Of a stretch of 64,000 bases of DNA, positions 55,080 to 64,000 are shown piece after piece (position 1 is the first letter of the stretch; the number at the start of each line of letters is the position of its first letter). Made by a program: the position numbers and the translations under genes. This DNA comes from Incurvaria masculella (taxonomy: Eukaryota; Arthropoda; Insecta; Lepidoptera; Incurvariidae), in NCBI GenBank assembly GCA_946894095.1, contig OX335645.2:10315001-10379000 (forward strand), written 5' to 3'. Below the pieces are notes generated by a model, which saw only the letters and a list, made by a program, of their open reading frames with translations, was not told the origin of the DNA and ran no database searches.

Positions 55080-55345
55080 GTTGAGACTTAAGTAAATATA
55101 TATTTTCATGCTAAGCAAGCACGTCGCTTTTTCCGACACTAGAGCCAGAGCCAGTCCTATAGGTTGATTTAAGTAAATATTTTCCGTGCTAAGCAAGTAC
55201 GTCGCTTTGTTGTGTGAATGTATTACCATAGTGGAAGTTGAATGTGATATGTATGTATAATAGACCGTGAAGCAAGGACACATGCATTAAGAAATAGTCC
55301 TGTAAAAAGAACTACTTTACGAATATGCTGCAAGGCTGGACCCTA
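55080..55345 (+). repeat. Repeat family W, copy 2, with an internal duplication
   Basis: GCTAAGCAAGCACGTCGCTTT (near 55111) and GCTAAGCAAGTACGTCGCTTT (near 55190) are two copies of one segment. ATAGACCGTGAAGCAAGGAC follows near 55259, as in copy 1. Confidence 0.5.
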
Positions 55346-55559
55346 GCCAGCAAAACATACCATTCGCGGGTATTGCGGCTGCGTTGCGGACATTGCAAGG
55401 TAAAGCGATCAAATGATTGCGGTGGCAGGCATCTATGTAGAGACTAATTCTACCCGTTCACGGAATATAATTCTCAAATGTTAGTTACACTCACCAGTTC
55501 CTGGCTATCACGATATGTCACGACCATCAAAGTACGTGCGACAAAGTACGTTTGTATGT
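55346..55559. other. No recognisable feature
   Basis: Unique spacer before SINE copy R. Confidence 0.4.
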
Positions 55560-55826
55560 TACTGGACATAGATTCTTAATACCACGCCTACTGTCATGAT
55601 ATGAGCCCAACACACATCGTTCCCGAAGGAATTTTCTGGCATGCCAGGAACATATTTTCATCCAATGGGATGGTACCACCTCGGGCGGACATAGACCTAC
55701 CACCTAGTATTTAAAAGGGACTTACTTACAGATTTACTCGGCCTTCGTACCTTAGAACACCTCACTTATTCAACTCAGAAAGAGAAAGGAAGTGTTACCT
55801 GAACGGGGCGGGATTTGAATCTTCCA
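55560..55826 (-). mobile_element. SINE copy R, tRNA-derived head, diverged
   Basis: The 3' end (ACTGGACATAGATTC), body with deletions (CATGCCAGGAACATATTTTC) and a B-box-like GGGATTTGAATC on the complementary strand. The 5' end is lost. Confidence 0.55.
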
Positions 55827-58800
55827 TTCATTCATTCATTGAAAGTCAAATTGATTCTTACCGATTGGAAAAATATTTGTGTTTATCTAGAATCGTTTTC
55901 TTATGTTTAAATTAAATTATAATTGATTTGTGTGGGATAAAAATTCAGATTTTTGTTTATTGCTGATATGTACACGTTTCTTGTTCTGACCACACACTCA
56001 AAGATCACTATTATAACCCGATTATAAAAACTCTTCTAATTTCGATTGGTGTATCATAAACACTTTTTTATTTGCTAATAATATTCTCAATTTAATTGTG
56101 ATAACCATAATTTTCTTTCAAATTTAATTCCTAACAATTATATATTGTCTTTCTCAGAATCTCTTCTGACGTTTCGTTAGTAAGTAGGTTTCGCACTCAT
56201 ATTAGTTTGTACAGATATTAAGGCGCTAGGACTAGCCAACTACTCGCGCCATACAAATGCACTTTTTAACAAATGTAATAATATGTAGTGAAAAGCTTCA
56301 GCAAATCCAAATAGAACTCCAGACTGATAATGGATTGTTAATATTTTTTTATTCCATCATTTATTTAAATAATAATAAAAATAAAAAAGTTGATTTTTCT
56401 CATTAGAAATCTGAAAGTAATTCGATTTCTAGATATAAGCAAAAACAGCATATATGCATAAACAAAAAATTCCATTTGCTTTTAGATTTCTACATTTAGT
56501 CAAAAAGTTCGGAAATGGACACCGTTTCCGCCACGGAATATTGAGAAGGCAGGAAGTGAAACGTTTGTAAATTTGTTCCAGGACCGCTGTTACCGTTTTA
56601 CTTAAGACCTTTTTGCTCTGCGAATGTATAACAGTCGCAATTGGCTATCCCTTCTTAATCGATAACCAAACAACAAATCCACAATTGTTTAGTTAATATG
56701 AACCTTAACGTAATGACTCTATGTTGGAATTCCAATACTGTTTGCAATCAAATGTTACCGAGTCACTTTCGAACACGGCCGAGCGCCTCACACGCAAGTG
56801 GTCACAAACAACGTAGCGAGACATGACCCGCCGTGCTATTTTTGAAATTCTTTGCAATCGCTTGCAGCCAGCGATTAGCAATGCGATCGTAAACGCTCGA
56901 CAACAGCCAATGGCCGCCGGGCACTGACATCCAAACGTCATTCAAAAATACGAAACTGCGTTTTTAGCGATCAGAATCGCAAATTGCTGCAGCAATTTGG
57001 TAGCGATCGTTTCAAAAATAGGGCAGCCGGCGAGCAAAACGAACGGCGCGATGCCATATTGTTTCGTAATTAATTTGTCGTAAGTTTTATCCCTATTCAT
57101 GTAAATGAAACTTACCGGTGATACGAAACTCCTCCATTATGAAGGTTGTGCACCGGCGGTCGTGTTTGCACGTCATTATGGCACAGTGCGGCATTACTCC
57201 TTTTCAATTTTAGATTGTATCACGTATAAGTTAATGCACAGGAACGCCGCAGAGGAGTGAATCATGCGCGTATGAAGTGAGCGGGTCCCCGCTAAAGACC
57301 GGCGCGTGAGTTCTGCCCACTTCACAATTCTTACCTCCTAATTGTTCTGTGGTTTCCGCAATGTATTTTGTATAGAAAAAGGAAACATACATTAACGAAA
57401 ATAATTCGATTCCTAGACAAGGAATCATATATTGTAAGAATGACACTTATAATCGTCAGACTTAGTTAGTTAACTTGGGGTGCCTCGTCTAACTTTGCGA
57501 TTTGGCTAGTACCAGGCCCTTAAAGCAAGTATTTTTGAGTTTAATTAAGATATTACATATGCATTTAGTAAAAGAACATGCTTTAGATAATTATAAAAAT
57601 AAATTTGTTTGCGATAGTTTTTAAATAATTGGTAATTCTTAACTAGTAAATATAGATAGATAAAAATGGTATACCGTAATAAAAAAATAACAAAAAATAA
57701 AACAGTTCACTATTAACGATATTGTATCAAACAGGTGCATAATTTATATATCAGATAGATAGCAAGCAATAACCATTGAATAGCTTATGAAGTAGTTGTA
57801 AGGCTGCAATGAAGCCTTAACAAAACACAGCCCATTATAATTTTCTTCCGCGTTTCTGTACACATGAGAATTCCGTTGCCGCAGTTCTCCCAATACTACT
57901 AAGTAATTTAAAAAGGATTTGGTACAAGTTTCCGACATTTATTATCGGGACCATGTAAGAGTTCTGAAGTGATACTGCGTCCATCTCAATTATTCTATGA
58001 CTGTTAATCCAGATGTCTCTTTACCCATGGTGAACCATACCGCGCTCATAGTTCACACCACTTTCATGTGCAGTGGCAGATAAATTCCGTCTTCTAATTT
58101 GTAGACAGGAATAGTATTTTTTCTTTTACGATTTGTTATTAAATTATATCTGGCCTATTCTATTTAAAGATTCACTGACTATTCAGTTATACAAATTGTT
58201 TTAAGGGCTGCTTTTTCGATGGTCTGATAGTCAGCCGGATAAATATTCAACGGATTTATTTATACCTCTTCTGATCCATCCTTGTGTCCATAATTTTATC
58301 AGTATAATTTCAGTCAGATAATTGTGATTGAAAATATAATTCCTATATAAGTAATGACTTTCTGTCCTTTAACAGATGTAAATTTGTACTATCAGCCCGA
58401 TAAGAACTATATGAGGATTTAAAAATCGGTCCCAAGAGCAATTATTTGAATGAATACTTGTGTTTGAGTGTAAGTATTTTTGAAGGAATAGTTTTCCCAC
58501 CAGAACTGGATCAGTGCTTGGGACGGATCCGAGCGCTGCGGAGCCGACCTCGCTTCACTTTTTATAGCCGCATCAATAAAAGACCCTTCAATATCATCTG
58601 GGGGATAATATTTTCATTAGAAAACAAAACAACGGTCCTTTATAGCTTAATTGGCGCTCGCAAACTATAAGCGAATGCAGTTTTACGACGATATAACGAA
58701 CCGCTCGTCGGGTTTCGTCTTTCATATCGTATTCTTATTTTTTATCGTCATATTCCTCGATAATAAAGGCCCGGCGCGCGGACTATTTTGTTGCTATGTG

Positions 58801-59149
58801 CCGCGTTGATAGAGCGATGGCATTTACGAGTGGGAGTCCTGGCGATCGCAGGCCGTCGAGTCAGGAAGGTAGTGGCGACTGAAACGTATCCGTATAGCAG
58901 CAGCATAGCCACGTTTTAGTGAATTTAGTGATGCCGGTAGCGTCGGCCAGTCAGTGTTCTCGGCGACTCGTTAAGTCGGTTACCATGATACAAAGCTTGC
59001 CAAGTGAATAGTAGGTAAACGGGCAAAAGAGTGATTATATTTCAGACAGATGGAAGAAGTAAAACAACAGAATAAGTTGTACAACTTGTATGCATTGGAA
59101 GCTGAAAAGAGAAGATAGAAGGAAAGAGAGAGGAGGATGGAAGCTCTTT
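55827..59149. other. Unique DNA, no supported gene
   Basis: Mostly AT-rich. GC-richer parts at 56760-57060 and 58770-58990 contain no recognised domain. The latter has an AATAAAGGCCCGGCG stretch and a TCAGTG motif near 58952 that might belong to a promoter or untranslated leader, but this is speculative. Confidence 0.35.
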
Positions 59150-60411
59150 AAATTCTAATTCCGTTATAATGCTTTCAGGAGTCCCACAGGGATCACACCT
59201 GGGACCCTTATTCTATATAGCATTTCTATATGACATTTACACCTGCTTCACATATACAAAACACTGGTTGTATGCGGACGATAAAAAAAATCTCACTAAA
59301 AATTAATGAAAACTCAGATTGTCAGCTACTGCAGGGTGATCTGGATGCGCTATCTCGGTATTACGAAAGAAATAGAATATCCGTCAACATTAATAAATGT
59401 CAGTGTATAAGCTATACGCGGCGTAAGAAACCCCTAACTTTCACATACTATTTTAATAATATTGAGATAAGCAAAACTAATGCAGTTCGGGATCTTGGAG
59501 TGATATTAGACTCCAAATTAAATCTCATTGAGCACAATGAATCGATTGCTAAGAAAGCGTATAAAAATCTCGGGTTCGTTATGAGAGTTTGCAAACCATT
59601 TCAAAGTGTAATGTGCCTTAAAGCAGTATATTGTGCATATGTCCGTAGTACTTTGGAATATGCAAGCTCAATTTGGTCTCCTAGGTATGACGTTCATAAG
59701 AAGCGGATCGAGCGCATACAGAAATTATTTATTAGGCAACTGAATTTCACAGCGATGAAACCAAACGACAACTACATTAATAGCTGCAGGTGTTTCAAAC
59801 TTTTAACTTTAGAAGAAAGGAGGTTATTAGCTGACATAACTCTTCTATTTGATGTGGTTCGAGGACGCTTAGAAAGCATGGATCTACTGGGCGAGGTGGC
59901 ACTCAATGTACCACGCCGCCGCACACGTCATACTGCGCTCTTTCACGTGTCCACGCACCACACAAACTATGCCAAAGATTCAGTCCTTACTCGAATCGTA
60001 TGCTCATACAATGATCGATTCAATACAGTTGACATATTTCATTTATCGAGAGCAGATTTTCGGAATAAAATCATCGACAGCATTACCCGGAGTGAATGAC
60101 TTACCACTCTTTTTACCCTCTAGGGTCACATCACATGCACACTTAAACACCCACCTACACACAACCATCTACCCCACACACACACACACCTTACACACAT
60201 CACAACCCACCTATCACAGCTTTTTAATTTGTCTTTTAATTTATATCCACAACAATACTAAAAAATGCTCAACGTCCGAGCTCACAATTCCAGACTGAAC
60301 AATGGAATTCTATTATTGGCCACAATCCTTAGACTAAGAACCATTGTATAACTGACTGTATGTAACGCTGTTGAATTCCTTAATACTAAATAAATAAAAA
60401 TAAATAAACGC
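59150..60411 (+). mobile_element. 5'-truncated non-LTR retrotransposon
   Basis: Starts within the reverse transcriptase (SGVPQGSHLGPLFY from about 59176, then YADD near 59274), continues through thumb and C-terminus to 60099, and ends in an ACTAAATAAATAAAAATAAATAAA tail-like stretch at 60386-60409. The endonuclease half is missing. Confidence 0.7.
59230..60099 (+). CDS. Non-LTR reverse transcriptase, thumb and C-terminal part
   Basis: 289 codons, of which the first 17 or so are read in the wrong frame. The palm motifs (SGVPQGS, YADD) lie just upstream in another frame, and the shift falls in the A-run at 59282-59288. The remainder is typical of jockey-like LINEs: INKCQCISYTRRKK, NAVRDLGVILDSKLN, CAYVRSTLEYASSIWSPRY and RIQKLFIRQLN, ending with ADFRNKIIDSITRSE. 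This protein would prime and copy its RNA at the target site. The copy is truncated and frameshifted, so it is inactive. The clade is an inference. Confidence 0.75.
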   Translation: MTFTPASHIQNTGCMRTIKKISLKINENSDCQLLQGDLDALSRYYERNRISVNINKCQCISYTRRKKPLTFTYYFNNIEISKTNAVRDLGVILDSKLNLIEHNESIAKKAYKNLGFVMRVCKPFQSVMCLKAVYCAYVRSTLEYASSIWSPRYDVHKKRIERIQKLFIRQLNFTAMKPNDNYINSCRCFKLLTLEERRLLADITLLFDVVRGRLESMDLLGEVALNVPRRRTRHTALFHVSTHHTNYAKDSVLTRIVCSYNDRFNTVDIFHLSRADFRNKIIDSITRSE

Positions 60412-60432
60412 CAATTTAGATGAGAACTACCA
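60405..60432. mobile_element. End fragment of TIR MITE family O
   Basis: ACGCCAATTTAGATGAGAACT matches the terminal repeat of the MITEs at 6597 and 8795, directly after the LINE tail. Confidence 0.5.
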
Positions 60433-60773
60433 CTACTTATACTAAAGAGGAAGCCAATTATTAGTGTAACGAATATTAGATGTTGCGCATCCCAAATTCG
60501 TAAGCGCATTGACTGGACGACGCTACCGTCAGTGTATTATCACTAAAGTGTGGCGTCGCTGCTGCTATACGGATGAGTTTAAGTCGCCACCCGCGTACTT
60601 TCTTATTCGATGTCGCAGACACACTGCACCAGGGGTTACGGCCACTTTCGTTGAAATCGTTCCCACATATGGCAATACTTCGTTAGCGTGTGCCTCTCCT
60701 AGGTGTCCGAATTCTAACCACGTGACACTCGATAAAAACATGATTGAAAAGCCATTAAAAGCAAAAGCGTGAT
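60433..60773. other. No recognisable feature
   Basis: A short GC-richer stretch without a known domain. Confidence 0.4.
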
Positions 60774-61144
60774 TACACTGAGAAAAAAGTAGGCTGACAA
60801 AGTGACAAAAATCGCGTTGTCAGAAAAAAATTGTTGAAGCATCAAAATAAGTTGTTACTATAACTAATTGAGCTTATTTCTCAGGACAGCTTTTATTTTG
60901 TCAATTGCTTTTTGTCATTGAAACAAAGTCGTATTTGTTACTGTAACAACTTTGGTCACTGTTTGTTAGTGTAACAAAGTGGAAGTTGTGAGCGCAACAA
61001 TTTCTAGTATGTTTTGCTAGAATTACTTTGTTAGATTGTATATATGGTCGACAAAATAAAGGTTGTCGTTGCAACCAATTCACTATGACGGCTCTCCAGG
61101 GTTAAAGTTTCTTTGTTGGGCCAACAATATTTTTTCTCAGTGTA
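60774..61144. mobile_element. MITE with TACACTGAGAAAAAA ends
   Basis: 371 bp, with TACACTGAGAAAAAA on the left and its complement TTTTTTCTCAGTGTA on the right. Inside are many GTTACTGTAACA-like inverted motifs and repeated ACAAAGT/ACTTTGT. It has no coding capacity. Superfamily is not assigned. Confidence 0.65.
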
Positions 61145-61609
61145 CTTCAATCGATAGAAAGGAAATCACACATTCGTGTTTTGTTGATGCAGTATATTCA
61201 CGTTATAACACAAAACCTTGTAAATTGCAACCACAAGCAACATTGCTTAGTGCCAACTTAGGCAAAGTTTGCCTTCATAACTAAAATAGGTTGCTAAGAC
61301 ATTCGCTCAAAGAAAGTACCTCATAATTTTAAAACTTTTAGTTATATTGGGATTAACAAAATGTTAATAACTGCCTTAAGCTAATTAAGAACAACATTTT
61401 TCATTCCAACTTACATATCTGGAATAAAAACATACACTTAAGTGTTTCAACTCAAAAAGGCAATGATTATAAATTCTCAGCAAAGTTTATATTAAACGTA
61501 AACAAACTGGGAAGTCGTAATTAATTGGTCATTACGTGCATAGCGAAGCATGCAATATTCATACAGCTCATAACAGGATCGTTACACGGTAGCCGCTCGG
61601 CTTAGGTGT
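61145..61609. other. No recognisable feature
   Basis: AT-rich DNA. Confidence 0.45.
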
Positions 61610-61925
61610 TCACTCGTATGTAGGTCCCGCGCCACCCAGTAGCTCCGCGAGTGCGTACGGCCACGAGCCGATGTCGGGGGTTCGAATCCCGAATAGTGTC
61701 TCTTGATTTTGTTTTGTTCATTGTTCGATAGTTCATAGAACTATCGTTCTTCGTCAATCCGTTGAAATGTCACTACATAGTAAAAACAAAGTCGCTTTCT
61801 CTGTTTCTATATCCCTATGTACGCTTAAATCTTTAACACTACGCAACGGATTTTGATGCCATTTTTTTTAATAGATAGAGTGATTGAAGAGGAAGGTTTA
61901 TATGTATAATAACATCCATTTAATA
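61610..61925 (+). mobile_element. Possible second SINE family, tRNA-like head
   Basis: A perfect B box in GGGGTTCGAATCCCG (near 61678) and an A-box-like CAGTAGCTCCGCGAGTG (near 61639) suggest a tRNA-derived head. I cannot pair an acceptor stem, so it is not a tRNA gene. The following CTACGCAACGGATTTTGATG and ATAGAGTGATTGAAGAGGAAG belong to a repeat I associate with Lepidoptera. Confidence 0.45.
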
Positions 61926-61977
61926 GTGGATAAATACTGTTATTTTTGAGGTTTCTAATGTGATGTCGTGAATAATA

Positions 61978-62283
61978 ACATTTTTAGGGTTCCGTACCCA
62001 AACCCTATTACTAAGCCTCCGCTGTCCGTCCGTCCGTCCGTCCGTCCGTCCGTCCGTCTGTCCGTCTGTCACAGGGCTGCATCTCAGTAACCGTAACAGG
62101 TAGACAGCTGAAATTTTCACAGAGTGTGTATTTATTTTGCCGCTACAACAACAAATAGGTAAGATTAAAAAATAATTAAAATTAAAGGGGGCTCCCATAC
62201 AATAAACGTGTTTTTTTTGTTTTTTTTTACGATGGTACGGAACCCTTCGTGTGCGAGTCCGACTCGCACTTGGCCGGTTTTTT
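61978..62283 (+). repeat. (TCCG)n-containing lepidopteran repeat, copy 2
   Basis: TAGGGTTCCGTACCCAAACC, eight or so TCCG units with TCTG variants at 62025-62068, CAGAGTGTGTATTTATTTTG, GGTACGGAACCC, and the hairpin GTGCGAGTCCGACTCGCAC before a T-run. Same order as 15389-15662. Confidence 0.7.
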
Positions 62284-62317
62284 TTCCGCTTACATTGCAA
62301 ACGCAGACTGAACTTGA

Positions 62318-62378
62318 CCAGCCCGCAATCAGCCAAAAACGTCACTGACCCGAGCGGAGCCGGGTACCTCAGCTAGTT
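62318..62378 (+). repeat. Repeat block T, copy 5
   Basis: CCAGCCCGCAATCAGCC...GAGCGGAGCCGGGTACCTC and final AGCTAGT, the cleanest example of this block. Confidence 0.6.
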
Positions 62379-64000
62379 CAAAATAAAAATAACACTCGTA
62401 AAACAATGATTCTCACTTATAACAGCGTTCCATGTATGAGTGTGCAAACATTAAGCAGTGCCTTTTTTATACTACTGGAGAGAAAGTAAGGAAGGGGGAA
62501 AACCTACTGCTACGTGGGATATGGAAGACGAGGGACAAATCCTTCAGTCGACTGCACGGTAAGAAATACAGTGGGACCAGTTGTATTAATTTTAAGTATC
62601 GACATATAGCCACACAGCTACATACAGGATATGTAATTCTGCCTCAATTATGAAGTGGTCATTTGATTCAAAATATTATGTTTCCTTATATTGTAATTGT
62701 TTTTTCGAACAGTTTTTTTAGAAATGTTCTCCAATTATCTACAGCGCATTAATTTTAAATTATTTGCAAACCATAACTCTTAGAAATCATAACTCCTAAG
62801 AGAATATAATTAAAAAATCGCTCGCTAGCCAGTCGAAACACACCGGCAGCAACGATTGGCGAATTACAGACAAAGATATGCCCAGAGCCAGTGCTTGACA
62901 TTGCTACATTTGCTCGAGCCTGCTAATAAATATTAATCATTAAATTAGTATGAGCGCTGATAGGGAATTCAATTAGTGAGTTTTTGCAACGAAACTGGTT
63001 TGCTGTTCGTAGTTAGGCGCGCCAGAGCGATGGCGGTCGGCTGAGAGCGCCCGATATCTCCAAATTATACTAAAATACGAAGTGAAGTTAGCCTTGTAGG
63101 ACGCCATCCATTTGGTTAGAATACTCGTCGATATACCTAAATATTGAAATATTTTCTGTGTGAGGGCAATTCTACATTCAAACTATGTCTTAAGCTTATC
63201 AGTTGAAAACTAAAAATATTATTTGTTAGCTCATGAATAAAATAAAACCATGGCAAAAATTAACGCTAAGCACCATTGGAATTATCTACCAATACTTACA
63301 TACCTTAGAGATATGGCGAAAGCATTAAGTAACAACGAATTTAAGAAACCTCGAGTAATTGAAACATTTGGAAACATCATTTTAGCACAAATAACCACAA
63401 TATGAACATAAAAATAAACATAAATACACATACAATTATTATTTTACATTTACCAATGCATTTATTGTAATGGTGAAAAAGGACACAACAACAACATTTC
63501 TAGCTTTTGTGTATGTTGTGCAAACTTTTTCTGTGAGTGTTTTTATTAATATGTTCATATTATTTCACGTTTATTAATTTTGTCAGCCTGCCCCATCTTC
63601 ATTAAAAATATAAGTATTGCATTTGTCTTTTCCAGTACAAATTCGTAACCGAATACAATTTGAGTCCGAAAGCCCATGGCTTCGCGATTTACATTAAATT
63701 CATGGAACGGTGGTTCATCATTTGCACCCACACACTTATTTTTCACTGGTTATTTCGATCCTACATTCGCAGTTAGCATGCGTGATAAATACATCTATAA
63801 ATGTCAAAATTGAAATAATCGTTTCAAAGCTATTTAATGTATTTCTAAAGGGAAATGATAATCTGTAAAAACTAGAGTAGACTGGTTAAAATTGTAACTG
63901 CCTCACTCACTTTATTTCGAAATAATTTGGTTCATCTTGTACGTGCCGGGATATTGGTCACGGCGTTTTGCATTCTTTGGTATTGTAAAAAATGTTGGAA
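62379..64000. other. Unique AT-rich DNA, no supported gene
   Basis: Only short open frames and no recognised repeat up to the window end. Confidence 0.45.

Noticed and set aside
56705..57060. Host exon in a GC-richer stretch
   Set aside because: The 78-codon minus-strand frame has no recognised domain and no clear splice sites.

Overview
The window looks like intergenic or intronic DNA from an insect, most probably a moth or butterfly (Lepidoptera). The reasons are: many tRNA-headed and 5S-rRNA-headed SINEs sharing one body, a combination I recall from noctuid moths (HaSE1/HaSE3 of Helicoverpa); two copies of a repeat with a (TCCG)n block and a GTGCGAGTC/GACTCGCAC hairpin that I associate with lepidopteran genomes; a BEL/Pao retrotransposon; Penelope-like elements (PLEs); a mariner relic; and several MITE families. 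The background is AT-rich with short GC-rich islands. I find no convincing host protein-coding exon, no rRNA and no intact tRNA gene. Every recognisable coding region belongs to a transposable element.

Layout. 0-16.3 kb is a dense repeat patchwork: the 3' end of a non-LTR retrotransposon at the left edge, eight or more SINE copies on both strands, a TTAA-flanked MITE, two copies of a 350-bp terminal-inverted-repeat MITE, a CR1/L2-like reverse transcriptase relic split by a palindromic MITE, a decayed mariner, and seven 125-bp tandem repeats directly beside it. 16.3-30 kb is mostly unique AT-rich DNA with GC islands, small hairpins, a MITE cluster and scattered SINEs. 30-36.5 kb holds two TTAA MITEs and a 5'-truncated PLE with a hammerhead-ribozyme-like 3' end. 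36.5-41.4 kb is largely unique.

41.4-49.7 kb is the main coding block. A PLE insertion (reverse transcriptase end plus GIY-YIG endonuclease) has a 12-bp target duplication, a hammerhead-like motif and a perfect 90-bp inverted copy of its own 3' region at its 5' end. Next to it lies a nearly complete BEL/Pao element with almost identical LTRs and a 5-bp target duplication, broken by two frameshifts and one stop. 49.7-59.1 kb is again mainly unique. 59.1-62.4 kb has a truncated non-LTR retrotransposon, a MITE, a possible second tRNA-headed SINE and the second (TCCG)n repeat. 62.4-64 kb shows nothing recognisable.

How the parts relate. The window is a record of nested transposition. A palindromic MITE entered a reverse transcriptase gene, a TIR MITE and the BEL element each entered copies of one short terminal repeat block, and an unknown element entered a SINE. 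The autonomous elements here (PLE, BEL, LINEs, mariner) are all truncated or broken, so they are probably inactive copies. The non-autonomous families depend on enzymes encoded elsewhere.
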